DNA of 64,000 nt from Afifella pfennigii DSM 17143 (GCF_000688515.1 NZ_JHZK01000004.1:124001-188000), one strand, 5' to 3'. Positions 1 to 9,885 are shown, counted from the stretch's first letter. Notes: generated by a model from the sequence alone, not told the origin. Program-made: numbers and translations.

Positions 1-1
1 C

Positions 2-1366
2 GCCCTTATCGGCGTCGCCATGATCGCGTTCGTCGCCGGCAGCCGCCGCGCGGTCGCGCTCGCGGGCCCGCAGATCTCCACGCTGCATTCGCGGCCCTCT
101 TATCACGGCGGCTACGCGCTGATCCTGGCCGCGGGCCCTGCCCTCATCCTCCTCATCCTCTGGCTCCTCCTCGGTGGGCGCATCCTCGACATGATGGTCG
201 CCGCCCGTTTCGACGAGGTGCTCTCCGGCCTCTCCATGCCGCAGCGCGAAGCCTTCATGCGCGATGCACGGCAGCTGGCGGAGGGCTCCATCTACGGCAC
301 GCCGACGCCACAGACGGAAGCGGCCGCGGAAGTCTACCGCAGCCTCGCCGCAACAGCGGAGATCATCCTCGGCATCGTTCTGACGATGCTTGCCGGCGCC
401 GGCTTCCTTCTCGCCTGGCGCACCATCTCGTTGCGCAAGCGCACGCGCCAATTCGTCGAGCGCACGATCATGGTCGTGCTGATCGCCTGCTCCGTGGTGG
501 CGATCCTGACGACGATCGGCATCGTCCTGTCGCTGATCTTCGAATCGCTGCGCTTCTTCCAGAAGGTGCCCCTCTTCGACTTCCTCTTCGGCCTGCACTG
601 GTCGCCGCAGAGCGCCTTCGTCGGCGCCGGCGCGGAGGCGCGAACCAATCCGGATGTCTTCGGCGCCGTGCCGCTTTTCGCCGGCACGCTGCTCATCACC
701 GCCATCGCCATGCTGGTGGCCGCTCCCGTCGGCCTCATGTCGGCGATCTATCTCTCCGACTACGCCTCCAAACAGTTCCGTGCCGTCGCCAAGCCGGTCC
801 TGGAGGTGCTCGCCGGCATCCCGACCGTGGTCTACGGCTTCTTCGCCGCCCTCACCGTCGCGCCCTTCATCCGCCGCTCGGGCGAATCCATCGGCCTGTC
901 GGTCTCATCTGAATCGGCGCTGGCCGCCGGCGTCGTCATGGGGATCATGATCATCCCCTTCGTCTCCTCGCTGTCGGACGACGTCATCAACGCCGTGCCG
1001 CAATCGCTGCGCGACGGCTCGGCCGGCCTCGGCGCCACCAAGGCGGAGACCATCCGCCGCGTCGTCATGCCGGCAGCCCTGCCTGGCATCGTCTCGGCGC
1101 TTCTCTTGGCCGTCAGCCGCGCCGTCGGCGAGACGATGATCGTCGTCATGGCCGCCGGGCTCGGCGCCAACCTCACCGCCAATCCACTGGAAGCGGTGAC
1201 GACGGTAACCGTGCAGATCGTCACCCTTCTCGTCGGCGACCAGGAATTCGACAGCGCCAAGACGCTCGCCGCATTCGCGCTCGGCCTCGTCCTGTTTTGC
1301 GTGACCCTCACCCTCAACGTCGTCGCCCTGCGCGTGGTGCAGAAATACAGAGAGCGCTATGACTGA
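2..1366 (+). CDS. pstC: Phosphate ABC transporter permease PstC (5' partial)
   Basis: Inner-membrane subunit of the high-affinity phosphate importer PstSCAB; with PstA it forms the channel powered by PstB. The frame is open to the left window edge. The first in-frame ATG (20-22) lies inside what looks like the first membrane helix, so the true start is probably upstream and the gene is cut. Visible: several hydrophobic segments, a periplasmic stretch, and a C-terminal ABC-permease domain with the EAA-type loop GATKAETIRRVVMPAALPG followed by SRAVGETM. The stop overlaps the pstA start by 8 bases (ATGACTGA). The genes that usually precede it (phoR, pstS) and any Pho box would lie outside the window. 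Confidence 0.95.
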   Translation, partial: ALIGVAMIAFVAGSRRAVALAGPQISTLHSRPSYHGGYALILAAGPALILLILWLLLGGRILDMMVAARFDEVLSGLSMPQREAFMRDARQLAEGSIYGTPTPQTEAAAEVYRSLAATAEIILGIVLTMLAGAGFLLAWRTISLRKRTRQFVERTIMVVLIACSVVAILTTIGIVLSLIFESLRFFQKVPLFDFLFGLHWSPQSAFVGAGAEARTNPDVFGAVPLFAGTLLITAIAMLVAAPVGLMSAIYLSDYASKQFRAVAKPVLEVLAGIPTVVYGFFAALTVAPFIRRSGESIGLSVSSESALAAGVVMGIMIIPFVSSLSDDVINAVPQSLRDGSAGLGATKAETIRRVVMPAALPGIVSALLLAVSRAVGETMIVVMAAGLGANLTANPLEAVTTVTVQIVTLLVGDQEFDSAKTLAAFALGLVLFCVTLTLNVVALRVVQKYRERYD

Positions 1367-3182
1367 TCTCGCTTCGGCAAAACCGGCGCTGGAGGATGGG
1401 CGCGCCATCCATACTTCGGCGGAGGCGCGGCGGCGTCTGACCAAGCGCTACGCGGCGGAGCGCAATTTCCGCTTCCTCGGCCTCGGCGCCGTGCTTCTGG
1501 CCGGGCTGTTCCTCGTCATTCTGCTGTACACGGTGGTGAGCCAGGGTATCCCGGCCTTCACCTATCATTACGCGACACTGCCGCTGGAGCTTTCCGGCGA
1601 GAACATCGACGAGGACGACCTCTTCCAATCGAACTTCCGCAGCGTCGTCGCAGACGCCATAGAAGCGCAACTTCCCTTCGCCGAAGGGCGCAACGAGCGC
1701 CGCACGGCGCGCGGCGTCCTCTCCAGCGGCGCCGACATCCTGCTGCGCGAGAAGGTGCTGGAAGAGCCGGAGCTCGTCGGCGCGACCCGCCAGATCGCCC
1801 TGCCGGTCTCCGACACGGTCGACCTCTATCTGAAGGGGCTCATCGTCAAGCCCGAGACGTTCGCAGCGCCGGGCGAGGCCACGCCGAGCGGCACCACCGG
1901 AAACATCTCCATCACGACCACCGCCAACGGCTTTTCGGCCATCCTGCAAAAAGCCAAGCAGGACCTGGAGGCGCAGGCGGTTCGGCTGCGTCGCGATGCC
2001 CGCTTCCGCACCTCGGCCGTGGAGCGCCAACAGGCCCAGGTGGAGCGCCTTCAAGAGGCTGTTGCGGAGGGGGGAGCGGAGGAACGCGAAGAACGCCAGC
2101 GCGAGCTCGACGGCGCGGAGGCGGATCTCGCCTCGCTTGCCGGCCAGCTGCAGCGGCTCAACGAGGAGATCGCCGGGCTCGAGGCGCGCATCGCCGCCGC
2201 CAACGCGCAAGAGACGCTGACCTCGGCGATGCCCTCCTATCTGGTGCGCATCAACGGCGGCGTCGTCAAGGCGACCGCCATCGGCACCAGCGGCATGGAG
2301 GGACGTGTCCTGGTGCCGCTCCAAAGCGAAGCTCCGGCGCCCGCCGGCGAATGGTCGATCATCCGCCTGCCCGTGCCGGAGGCGCGCCGGCAGGTGAGCG
2401 ACCAGGAGATCGCCTATGTCGATCACCTTGAGGCGGCCGGGCTCATCGAGCGGCAGATCAACACCATCTTCTTCACCCGCGGCGCCAGCCGCGAGGCGGA
2501 GATGGCCGGCATTCTCGGCGCCGTGGTCGGCTCCGTCTTCACGCTGCTCGTGACGCTGATGCTGGCCTTCCCGCTCGGCGTCGCCTCGGCCATCTATCTG
2601 GAAGAATTCGCGCCGAAGAACCGCTGGACGGACCTCATCGAGGTCAACATCAACAACCTCGCCGCCGTGCCCTCCATCGTCTTCGGCCTTCTCGGCCTTG
2701 CCGTCTTCCTCAATTTCTTCGGCCTGCCGCGCTCCGCGCCGGTGGCGGGCGGCATGGTGCTCGCCCTGATGACGCTGCCGACGATCATCATCGCCTCGCG
2801 CGCCGCCCTGAAAGCTGTGCCGCCCTCCATCCGCGAGGCGGCGCTCGGCGTCGGCGCCTCCAAGATCCAGACCGTCTTCCACCATGTCCTGCCGCTCGCC
2901 ATGCCCGGCATCATGACCGGCACCATTATCGGCATGGCGCAGGCGCTCGGCGAGACCGCGCCGCTTCTGATGATCGGCATGGTCGCCTTCATCGTCGACA
3001 TACCCGGCGGCTTCTTCGACCCGGCCACGGTGCTGCCGGTGCAGATCTTCATGTGGGCAGATTTCCCGGAAGCCGCCTTCCAACAGAAGACATCGGCCGC
3101 CATCATGGTGCTGCTGGCGTTCCTTGTTGTCATGAACGCTCTGGCGGTCATCCTGCGCAAGCGCTTCGAGCGGCGCTGGTAG
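1359..3182 (+). CDS. pstA: Phosphate ABC transporter permease PstA with large coiled-coil loop
   Basis: Second permease subunit of the phosphate importer. At 607 residues it is much longer than typical PstA (about 280-450). One helix lies at about residues 37-62, followed by about 325 residues before the permease domain resumes near 385. Within that loop, residues about 195-288 are rich in Glu, Arg, Gln and Leu with heptad-like spacing (QAQVERLQEAVAEGG, LQRLNEEIAGLEARIAAA) and look like a coiled coil. The rest of the loop would be periplasmic. The C-terminal domain carries the EAA loop (REAALGVGASKIQTVFHHVLP) split by no stop or frameshift. It overlaps pstC by 8 bases, and pstB begins 18 bases after its stop, so this is one operon. 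A long loop is known in rhizobial PstA; the coiled coil is what stands out. Confidence 0.93.
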   Translation: MTDLASAKPALEDGRAIHTSAEARRRLTKRYAAERNFRFLGLGAVLLAGLFLVILLYTVVSQGIPAFTYHYATLPLELSGENIDEDDLFQSNFRSVVADAIEAQLPFAEGRNERRTARGVLSSGADILLREKVLEEPELVGATRQIALPVSDTVDLYLKGLIVKPETFAAPGEATPSGTTGNISITTTANGFSAILQKAKQDLEAQAVRLRRDARFRTSAVERQQAQVERLQEAVAEGGAEEREERQRELDGAEADLASLAGQLQRLNEEIAGLEARIAAANAQETLTSAMPSYLVRINGGVVKATAIGTSGMEGRVLVPLQSEAPAPAGEWSIIRLPVPEARRQVSDQEIAYVDHLEAAGLIERQINTIFFTRGASREAEMAGILGAVVGSVFTLLVTLMLAFPLGVASAIYLEEFAPKNRWTDLIEVNINNLAAVPSIVFGLLGLAVFLNFFGLPRSAPVAGGMVLALMTLPTIIIASRAALKAVPPSIREAALGVGASKIQTVFHHVLPLAMPGIMTGTIIGMAQALGETAPLLMIGMVAFIVDIPGGFFDPATVLPVQIFMWADFPEAAFQQKTSAAIMVLLAFLVVMNALAVILRKRFERRW

Positions 3183-3200
3183 CCTCACAAGGGGAAAGTC

Positions 3201-4082
3201 ATGACGGAAACCTACAGCCCAGAGCACAAGCCGGAGGCCGCCGTGAGCGCCGATCCCAACAAGGCGGCCGAAAAGACCGTCATCCCGCAGGCCCAGCACG
3301 CCGCCGAGAAGGCGCAGGGCGAGCACGACATCAAGGTGAAGACGGAGAAGGTCTGCGTCTTCTACGGCGACAAGCAGGCGCTGTTCGACGTCGATCTCGA
3401 TATCCGCGAGCGGCAGGTGACGGCGCTGATCGGCCCCTCGGGCTGTGGCAAGTCAACCTATCTTCGCTGTCTCAACCGGATGAACGATACGATCGACATC
3501 GCCCGCGTCACCGGCCGCATCATGCTCGACGGCGAGGATATCTACGAGACCGGCGTCGACGTAGTGGAGCTTCGAGCCCGGGTCGGCATGGTCTTCCAGA
3601 AGCCGAACCCCTTCCCCAAAACCATCTTCGAGAACGTCGCCTATGGGCCGCGCATCCACGGGCTCGCCCGCAACAAGCGCGAGCTCGATGAGATCGTCGT
3701 GCATTCCTTGCAGCGCGCCGGCCTGTTTGAGGAGGTGAAGGACCGCATGGACGAGCCAGGAACCGGGCTTTCCGGCGGCCAGCAGCAGCGTCTTTGCATC
3801 GCCCGCGCCATCGCCGTCAGCCCGGAAGTCATCCTCATGGACGAGCCCTGCTCGGCGCTCGACCCCATCGCCACGGCGAAGGTGGAGGAACTCATCGACG
3901 AATTGCGCGAGAACTACACCATCGTCATCGTCACCCATTCCATGCAGCAGGCGGCGCGCGTGTCGCAGCGCACCGCCATGTTCCATCTCGGCTATCTGGT
4001 GGAGGAAGGGCCGACGGACGTGATGTTCACCAACCCGACGGACAAGCGTACGCAGGACTACATCACCGGTCGCTTCGGCTGA
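3201..4082 (+). CDS. pstB: Phosphate ABC transporter ATP-binding protein PstB
   Basis: Cytoplasmic ATPase that powers phosphate import through PstC/PstA. Seen: Walker [10 protein letters not shown]-loop [12 protein letters not shown], signature [14 protein letters not shown], Walker B VILMDEP and the switch His in VTHSMQQA; the C-terminus ([10 protein letters not shown]) is that of the family. At 293 residues it is about 35-40 longer than usual because of a charged, alanine-rich N-terminal extension (residues 1 to about 45) before the conserved core begins at [13 protein letters not shown]. The ATG at 3201 is preceded by GGGGAAAG, a good ribosome site; a later start near the core would remove the extension, but no better-placed start is evident. 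Confidence 0.96.
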   Translation: MTETYSPEHKPEAAVSADPNKAAEKTVIPQAQHAAEKAQGEHDIKVKTEKVCVFYGDKQALFDVDLDIRERQVTALIGPSGCGKSTYLRCLNRMNDTIDIARVTGRIMLDGEDIYETGVDVVELRARVGMVFQKPNPFPKTIFENVAYGPRIHGLARNKRELDEIVVHSLQRAGLFEEVKDRMDEPGTGLSGGQQQRLCIARAIAVSPEVILMDEPCSALDPIATAKVEELIDELRENYTIVIVTHSMQQAARVSQRTAMFHLGYLVEEGPTDVMFTNPTDKRTQDYITGRFG

Positions 4083-4099
4083 CCAGGGAGGAGAGAAAA

Positions 4100-4798
4100 G
4101 TGTCCAGTTCCGATCATATCGTCACCTCCTACGATGAGGAGCTGCGCGAGCTGGCGCGCTCCATCGCGGAGATGGGCGGCCTCGTGGAACAGCAATTTGA
4201 GGAATCCGTCGCCGCGCTTTTGACCAGCAACACCGACCTCGCCCAGCAGGTCGTCTCCGGAGACCGGCAGATCAACCGGCTGCACACGGAGATCGAGGAG
4301 CACGCGATCCTGGTCATCGCCAAGCGCCAGCCGATGGCGCAGGACCTGCGCGAGACCATTTCCGCCATCCGCATCTCCAACGATCTGGAGCGGGTGGGCG
4401 ATCTTTCCAAGAACATCGCCAAACGGGCGCTCGCCATCGAGGATCAACGCATCTCGCAGACCTTGCGGCGCGGCGTCGACCATCTGTCCTCACTCGCTCT
4501 CAAGCAGCTAAAGGACGTGCTCGACGCCTATGGGGCGCGCGACACCGACAAGGCGCGGGCCGTCTGGCGCGCCGACGACGAGATCGACGCCATCTATGTG
4601 TCGCTGTTCCGCGAGATGCTAACCTATATGATGGAAGACCCGCGCAATATCGGCATGTGCACGCATCTTCTCTTCTGCGCCAAGAACATCGAGCGCATCG
4701 GCGACCATGCGACCAACATCGCCGAGACCATCTTCTATCTCGTCACCGGCAAGCCGATGGAGCGTATGGAGCGCGCCGGTATCCTGCATACGATGTGA
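4100..4798 (+). CDS. phoU: Phosphate signaling accessory protein PhoU
   Basis: Cytoplasmic protein linking the Pst transporter to the PhoR-PhoB two-component system and preventing runaway phosphate uptake. The 232-residue product has the two PhoU repeats, each a three-helix bundle, with the metal-binding type motifs SNDLERVGDLSKNIA in the first half and AKNIERIGDHATNIAE in the second. The start is the GTG at 4100, placed 7-8 bases after GGGAGGAG; an upstream open frame exists but overlaps pstB. The stop falls in ATGTGA, where an in-frame GTG for phoB also occurs. Confidence 0.95.
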   Translation: MSSSDHIVTSYDEELRELARSIAEMGGLVEQQFEESVAALLTSNTDLAQQVVSGDRQINRLHTEIEEHAILVIAKRQPMAQDLRETISAIRISNDLERVGDLSKNIAKRALAIEDQRISQTLRRGVDHLSSLALKQLKDVLDAYGARDTDKARAVWRADDEIDAIYVSLFREMLTYMMEDPRNIGMCTHLLFCAKNIERIGDHATNIAETIFYLVTGKPMERMERAGILHTM

Positions 4799-4809
4799 GC
4801 GCATCGGCC

Positions 4810-5511
4810 ATGCAGATCCCGCGCATTCTCGTGGTGGAGGACGAGGAGCCGCTGACGCTGCTCCTGCGCTACAATCTGGAGGCGGAGGGATACGCCGTGG
4901 AGGCGGTGGCGCGCGGCGACGACGCGGAGCTGCTGTTGATGGAGGAGGCCTTCGACATCCTCGTCCTGGACTGGATGCTGCCCGGGCTTTCCGGCATCGA
5001 ATTGTGCCGGCGGCTCAGAATGCGCGAGGCGACGGCGCGCCTTCCCATCATCATGCTGACGGCGCGCGGCGAGGAGGACGAGCGCATCCGCGGGCTGGCG
5101 ACAGGCGCCGACGATTACGTCGTCAAGCCCTTCTCCGTGCCGGAGCTGATGGCGCGGGTGAAGGCGCTGTTGCGCCGGGCGAGACCGGAGATGGTGTCCG
5201 ACAAGCTCGCCGCCGGCGATATCGAGCTCGACCGCGAGACGCTGCGCGTCTTCCGCGGCGGGCGCGAGATCCATCTCGGGCCGACGGAGTTCCGGCTTCT
5301 GGAATTCCTGATGCGCAGTCCGGGCCGCGTCTTCACGCGCGAGCAGCTCCTCAACGGCGTCTGGGGCCGCGACGTCTATGTCGACGAGCGCACCGTCGAC
5401 GTGCATATCGGCCGGCTCAGAAAGGCCATCAATCGCGGACGCATGCGCGACCCGATCCGCACCGTGCGCGGCGCCGGCTATTCGCTCAACGAGCAATTCG
5501 TGACGAACTGA
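4810..5511 (+). CDS. phoB: Phosphate regulon response regulator PhoB
   Basis: OmpR/PhoB-family transcription factor of the phosphate regulon. The receiver domain (about 1-120) has the acidic pair at residues 10-12, phospho-acceptor Asp54 (LVLDWMLPG) and Lys in DDYVVKPFS. The winged-helix domain (about 135-230) includes EFRLLEFLMRSPGRVF and RTVRGAGYSL. The ATG at 4810 puts the conserved ILVVEDE at the usual position; the alternative GTG at 4795 overlaps the phoU stop and would add five residues. As in many alphaproteobacteria it closes the pst operon; no phoR is in the window. The gene ends next to a repeat-bearing intergenic stretch. Confidence 0.94.
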   Translation: MQIPRILVVEDEEPLTLLLRYNLEAEGYAVEAVARGDDAELLLMEEAFDILVLDWMLPGLSGIELCRRLRMREATARLPIIMLTARGEEDERIRGLATGADDYVVKPFSVPELMARVKALLRRARPEMVSDKLAAGDIELDRETLRVFRGGREIHLGPTEFRLLEFLMRSPGRVFTREQLLNGVWGRDVYVDERTVDVHIGRLRKAINRGRMRDPIRTVRGAGYSLNEQFVTN

Positions 5512-5539
5512 GCCGGCTTCGGTGGCGTCGACTTCCTTG

Positions 5540-5640
5540 CCTCCGAGCGAGCCGGGCGGCCGAGGCATGGATGGCCGGGGGGAGCGAACCGGCCATAGCG
5601 ACGACGCGGGGGGAGCGAACCCGGCCATGCCGACAGCGCA
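5540..5640. repeat. Intergenic repeat element, copy C (phoB-upp gap)
   Basis: The 160-base gap between the phoB and upp stops holds a copy of a repeat family also present near 15.1 kb and 18.1 kb. Nineteen bases at 5561-5579 are identical to 15080-15098. An 8-bp perfect stem ATGGCCGG / CCGGCCAT (5571-5578 and 5589-5596) encloses a 10-base loop. A second, imperfect copy of the GGGGGAGCGAAC-GGCCAT part follows about 31 bases later, so the element is partly duplicated in tandem. The hairpin could also act as a bidirectional terminator between the convergent genes, but no T-run is obvious. Confidence 0.6.
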
Positions 5641-5671
5641 CCGAGTTGCCGCGGCCAACGGCCAGCGAGGC

Positions 5672-6310
5672 CTATTTGGTGCCATACATGCGGTCGCCGG
5701 CATCGCCGAGGCCCGGCACGATATAGCCGTGATCGTCGAGATGGCTGTCGATCGAGGCCGTCACGACCGGCACGTCCGGATGGGCGGCGCGGAAGGCATC
5801 GACGCCCTCCGGCGCGGCCAGAAGACAGACGAAACGCAAATCGTTGGCGCCGCGCTCCTTCAGACGATGCACGGCGGCGATCGCGGAATTGGCCGTCGCC
5901 AGCATCGGGTCGACGGCGATGACGACGCGCTCGTGAAGCCCCTCCGGCGCCTTGAAGTAATATTCGACCGGCTGCAGCGTCTTCGGGTCGCGGTAAAGGC
6001 CGATATGGGCGACGCGGGCGGCGGGAACGAGGTCGAGCATGCCTTCCAGGAGACCGTTGCCGGCGCGCAGGATGGAGGCGAAGACGAGCTTCTTGCCCGA
6101 CAGGGTCGGCGCCACGATCTCGGCCAGCGGCGTTTCGATCCGTGTCGTCGTCAGCTCCAGATCGCGCGTCGCCTCATAGGTCAGAAGCGCCGCGATCTCG
6201 CGCAGAAGCCGCCGGAAGGAGGCCGTGGAGGTGTTCTTGTCGCGCATGATGGTGAGCTTGTGCTGCACCAGCGGATGATCGACGACCGTGACCCCTTCTC
6301 GCTCCGTCAT
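5672..6310 (-). CDS. upp: Uracil phosphoribosyltransferase
   Basis: Converts uracil and PRPP to UMP in pyrimidine salvage. The 212-residue length is typical. The core [15 protein letters not shown], the PRPP loop region ([14 protein letters not shown]) and the C-terminal [13 protein letters not shown] uracil-binding loop match the family. [10 protein letters not shown] carries Asn where many homologues have Gly (MLATGGS), a conservative-looking variant worth noting. It is the last gene of the salvage operon, 38 bases after add. It would use the uracil released by DeoA or a uridine phosphorylase activity. Confidence 0.95.
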   Translation of the reverse strand: MTEREGVTVVDHPLVQHKLTIMRDKNTSTASFRRLLREIAALLTYEATRDLELTTTRIETPLAEIVAPTLSGKKLVFASILRAGNGLLEGMLDLVPAARVAHIGLYRDPKTLQPVEYYFKAPEGLHERVVIAVDPMLATANSAIAAVHRLKERGANDLRFVCLLAAPEGVDAFRAAHPDVPVVTASIDSHLDDHGYIVPGLGDAGDRMYGTK

Positions 6311-6348
6311 GCGCCTCCTCCTTCTTTCCGCCGTTCTTCAACAGCCTG

Positions 6349-7341
6349 CTAAGCCTGAAAGCTATCCGCCTCAACCGGCGCCATCTGTCGCAACAGCCGC
6401 GCCCGCGTCGCCTCGTCGAGGAAGGCGGCCTCGATCGCCGTGCGGGTGAAGCCTGTCATCGCTTCCTCGCCAAGGCCCAGCACCGCCGCCGTCGCGGTGT
6501 ATTCGCGCGCCAGCGAGGTGCCGAAGAACGGCGGGTCGTCGGAATTCAGCGTCACGCGCACGCCCGCCGCCATCAGCCTCGCCAGGGGATGGGCGGCCCG
6601 GTCGGGATATAGGCCGAGCGCGACGTTGGAGCCGGGGCAGACCTCCAGGACGATGCCCTCGCCGGCAAGGCGCGCCATCAGCTCCGGCTCCCCCGCCGCG
6701 GCAACGCCGTGGCCGATGCGGGTCACCGGCAGGGCATCGAGGACATGGCGCACGCTTTGCGGTCCGCAGACCTCGCCGGCATGGGCGGTGCAGCCAAGCC
6801 CGGCCTCGGCAGCCATCCGAAAGGCCGGCGCGAATTCGGCGGCAAGATAGGTGCGCTCGTCGCCGGCAAGACCGATACCGGTGACGAGCGGATGCGGATG
6901 GGCGAGCACCGTCTTCACCGCCGCGAGGGCGCGCCCCGGTCCGTTCTGGCGCAGGATATGGGCGACGAGACGCGCCTCAATCCCGGTGGCGGCCCTGGCG
7001 CGGCGAACGCCCTCCGCCACGCCTTCCAGACAGGCCGCATAGGACATGCCGGCGCGCTGCGCATCGTCCGGGGCGAGGAAGAGCTCGGCGTAGATGGCGC
7101 CGTCACCGGCGATCCCCGTCAGATAGAGCTCGGTCAGCCGGCGGTAATCCTCCGGACGGTTCAGAAGGCAGGTGGCCCGATCGTAGGCGGCCAGAAATCC
7201 GGTGAAGCCATGCCAGAGATAGCGCTCGCCATCGACGAGACCGGAGATGTCCACACCCTCGCGGGCCGCCAGCTCGCGCGCGAGGGTCACCGGCAAGGTG
7301 CCCTCGATATGGCAATGCAGCTCGGCGAGCGGGACCGACAA
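6349..7341 (-). CDS. add: Adenosine deaminase
   Basis: Deaminates adenosine and deoxyadenosine to inosine forms, which PunA can then split. The metal-dependent hydrolase fold shows the N-terminal zinc pair in ELHCHIEGTL, the HAGE motif (TAHAGEVCGP), IGHGVAA, and the C-terminal Asp pair in LNSDDPPFFG. The length of 330 residues is normal. The only sensible start is TTG at 7341, because a stop lies five codons upstream in frame and no ATG or GTG occurs before the conserved HCH motif. It is 7 bases downstream of deoB, so it is probably translated from the same message. Confidence 0.95.
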   Translation of the reverse strand: MSVPLAELHCHIEGTLPVTLARELAAREGVDISGLVDGERYLWHGFTGFLAAYDRATCLLNRPEDYRRLTELYLTGIAGDGAIYAELFLAPDDAQRAGMSYAACLEGVAEGVRRARAATGIEARLVAHILRQNGPGRALAAVKTVLAHPHPLVTGIGLAGDERTYLAAEFAPAFRMAAEAGLGCTAHAGEVCGPQSVRHVLDALPVTRIGHGVAAAGEPELMARLAGEGIVLEVCPGSNVALGLYPDRAAHPLARLMAAGVRVTLNSDDPPFFGTSLAREYTATAAVLGLGEEAMTGFTRTAIEAAFLDEATRARLLRQMAPVEADSFQA

Positions 7342-7348
7342 GCGGCGC

Positions 7349-8569
7349 CTACATCAAGCTGGTGCCGGCCGTGAGCGGCGGCAAGGCGAGATGGGCGGCG
7401 AGCGTCTGGCCGACATCGGCGAAAGTCTTCAGCTCGCCGGCGCAGCGCCCCTCGATACCCGGTCCGAAGGCGAGCACCGGCACGTTCTCGCGGGTGTGGT
7501 CGGTGCCGCTCCAGGTCGGATCGTTGCCATGGTCGGCGGTGAGGATGACGAGATCGCCGGGTCTCAGGGCGGCGGTCAGATCCGGCAGGCGGCGGTCGAA
7601 GGCTTCCAGCGCCTCCGCATAGCCGGCGACGTCGCGGCGATGGCCGTAGATCTGATCGAAGTCGATGAAGTTGGTGACGATGAGGTCGCCGTCCCTCGCC
7701 TTCTCCGCCGCTTCCAGCGTGCGGGCGAACTGGCTGTCATTGTCCGGCGCCTTCAGGACCTTCGTCACGCCGCGCCCGGCGAAGATATCGGCGATCTTGC
7801 CGACCGCCCAGACATCGCGGCCCGCCTCCCTGGCCTCGTCGAGAAGGGTGCGCGCAGGCGGCGGCACGGAGAAATCGCGGCGATTGCCGGTGCGCTTGAA
7901 GTCGGCGGGGCTTACGCCCAGAAACGGCCGGGCGATGACGCGGCCGATGCGGTAGGCATCGCAGAGCCGGCGCGCCACCTTGCAGGTCTCGTAGAGCCGC
8001 TCCAGCCCGAAGGCCTCTTCGTGGGCGGCTATCTGGAAGACGCTGTCGGCGGAGGTGTAGCAGATCGGCTTGCCGGTCTTCAGATGCTCCTCGCCGAGCT
8101 CGTCGATGATCGCCGTGCCGGAAGCGTGACGATTGCCGAGAATGCCGGGAAGCTCCGCCTCGGCAATCAGCGCCTCGGTGAGTTCGGCGGGAAAGGCCGG
8201 CTCCTCGTCGGGGAAATAGCCCCAGGCCCGGCGCAGCGGGCAGCCCGCCAGCTCCCAATGGCCCGTCGTGGTGTCCTTGCCGCGCGAGCGCTCGCGCGCA
8301 AAGCCCCAGATCGCCTGCGGCGCCTGCACATAGGCGAGCCCCGCCGGATAGGCGCCCGTCGAAGCCTCGGCGGCGCGGCCGATGCCGAGAAGGTTGAGCT
8401 TGGGGATATGCAGGACGCCGGAGCGCAGGCCCTCGCAATGGGCGCGGCCGGCGGCGCAGGCGGCGGCGATGTGGCCGAGCGTGTCGGCGCCCGCATCGCC
8501 GAATTCGGCAGCATCCCTGGCGCCGCCGATGCCGAGCGAATCCATGACGAGGAGAAAGCCGCGGGCCAT
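7349..8569 (-). CDS. deoB: Phosphopentomutase
   Basis: Interconverts (deoxy)ribose-1-phosphate from the phosphorylases and (deoxy)ribose-5-phosphate. The 406-residue alkaline-phosphatase-fold protein has the metal and phospho-Thr region [21 protein letters not shown] at the N-terminus (metal Asp in MDSLG), [17 protein letters not shown] in the middle, and the metal site [12 protein letters not shown] near the end. The ATG at 8569 overlaps the deoA stop by one base (TGATG). The next enzyme of the pathway, DeoC aldolase, is not found in the window. Confidence 0.96.
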   Translation of the reverse strand: MARGFLLVMDSLGIGGARDAAEFGDAGADTLGHIAAACAAGRAHCEGLRSGVLHIPKLNLLGIGRAAEASTGAYPAGLAYVQAPQAIWGFARERSRGKDTTTGHWELAGCPLRRAWGYFPDEEPAFPAELTEALIAEAELPGILGNRHASGTAIIDELGEEHLKTGKPICYTSADSVFQIAAHEEAFGLERLYETCKVARRLCDAYRIGRVIARPFLGVSPADFKRTGNRRDFSVPPPARTLLDEAREAGRDVWAVGKIADIFAGRGVTKVLKAPDNDSQFARTLEAAEKARDGDLIVTNFIDFDQIYGHRRDVAGYAEALEAFDRRLPDLTAALRPGDLVILTADHGNDPTWSGTDHTRENVPVLAFGPGIEGRCAGELKTFADVGQTLAAHLALPPLTAGTSLM

Positions 8570-9885
8570 CAGGCAAGCCTTTCCATGATGAGGGGCCTTT
8601 CGGCGGGCGCCGCCTCGGCGAGACGAAAGGCGGCGCGCACCGCCCGGCATGCCGCCTCCGCCGCGTCCGTATCGCGGGCATGAATTTGGGCGAGCGGGCG
8701 CTCCTTGCCCACCGCCTCGCCGATGCCGGCGATGTCCGTCAAGCCGACCGCATGGTCGATGGCGTCCTCGGCGCGCCGCCGGCCGCCGCCAAGACCGATG
8801 ACGGCGATGCCGAGCGCGCGCGTGTCGATGGCGCAGACGAAACCCTCGCCCTGCGGCGCGACCTCGCGCACGATGGGGGCCGCAGGCAGGTGACGTTCCG
8901 CCTTCTCCAGGAAATCGGCGGGGCCGCCGAGCGCCGACACCATCTTCTGAAAGCGCTCCGCGGCGGTCCCGTCCTCAAGCCTTGCCGCCGCCAGCCTCTC
9001 TCCTTCCGCGGCCGAGGGCGCGAGCTTGCCGAGGCAAAGCATCTCGCCGGCGAGCGCCAGCGTCACCTCATAAAGGCGCTTGTCGCGCCGCGCGCCGGTG
9101 AGGAAGTCGGCGGCGTTCCTCACCTCCACGGCGTTGCCGGCGGCGAAGGCGAGCGGCTCGTCCATGTCGGTGACGAGCGCGGCGGCGGCAAGGCCGGCAC
9201 CCTTGGCGACAGTGACGAGGCTTTTGGCGAGCGCGCGCGCTTCCTCCAGCCTCGCCATGAAGGCGCCGGAGCCGCATTTGACGTCGAGGACCAGGCCGTC
9301 AAGCCCGGCGGCGAGCTTCTTCGACAGGATGGAGGCGGTGATGAGCGGCAGCGATTCCACCGTCGCGGTGACGTCGCGGATGGCGTAGAGGCGCTTGTCC
9401 GCCGGGGCGAGATCGGCGGTCTGGCCGATGATGGCGCAGCCGGCCTCGGCAACCGCATGGCGGAAGGCGGCAAGATCCGGCTGGCTCCGGTAGCCGGGAA
9501 TGGCATCGAGCTTGTCGAGCGTGCCGCCGGTATGGCCGAGGCCGCGCCCGGAAATCATCGGCACGACGCCGCCGGCCGCCGCGACGATCGGAGCAAGCAT
9601 CAGCGAAACGTTGTCGCCGACGCCGCCGCTGGAATGCTTGTCGAGCACCGGGCCGGCCGCGCCATCCCAGGAAAGCGTCTTGCCGGAAGCGGTCATGGCG
9701 CGCGTCAGCGCCACGGTCTCCTCCGGCTCCATGCCGTTGAAGAAGACGGCCATGGCGAGCGCGGCCACCTGCCCCTCGCCGATGGTCTCCTCGGCAAGGC
9801 CCTTGACGAAGAAGGCGACCTCCTCGGGGGAAAGCGCCCCGCCGTCGCGCTTCTTGCGGATCAGTTCCTGCGGCAGGAAGCTCAT
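8569..9885 (-). CDS. deoA: Thymidine phosphorylase
   Basis: Phosphorolysis of thymidine (and deoxyuridine) to the base and deoxyribose-1-phosphate. The 438-residue protein has the family motifs: N-terminal helical region [15 protein letters not shown], phosphate-binding [13 protein letters not shown], and [20 protein letters not shown]. The start ATG at 9885 gives the usual [14 protein letters not shown]-terminus and overlaps the punA stop by four bases (ATGA). It ends in a one-base overlap with deoB, consistent with translational coupling along the operon. Confidence 0.96.
   Translation of the reverse strand: MSFLPQELIRKKRDGGALSPEEVAFFVKGLAEETIGEGQVAALAMAVFFNGMEPEETVALTRAMTASGKTLSWDGAAGPVLDKHSSGGVGDNVSLMLAPIVAAAGGVVPMISGRGLGHTGGTLDKLDAIPGYRSQPDLAAFRHAVAEAGCAIIGQTADLAPADKRLYAIRDVTATVESLPLITASILSKKLAAGLDGLVLDVKCGSGAFMARLEEARALAKSLVTVAKGAGLAAAALVTDMDEPLAFAAGNAVEVRNAADFLTGARRDKRLYEVTLALAGEMLCLGKLAPSAAEGERLAAARLEDGTAAERFQKMVSALGGPADFLEKAERHLPAAPIVREVAPQGEGFVCAIDTRALGIAVIGLGGGRRRAEDAIDHAVGLTDIAGIGEAVGKERPLAQIHARDTDAAEAACRAVRAAFRLAEAAPAERPLIMERLA

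Noticed and set aside
1314-3326. Long minus-strand frame opposite pstA/pstB
   Set aside because: Antisense shadow of clear family genes in GC-rich DNA; Arg/His/Gly-rich, low complexity, no family.
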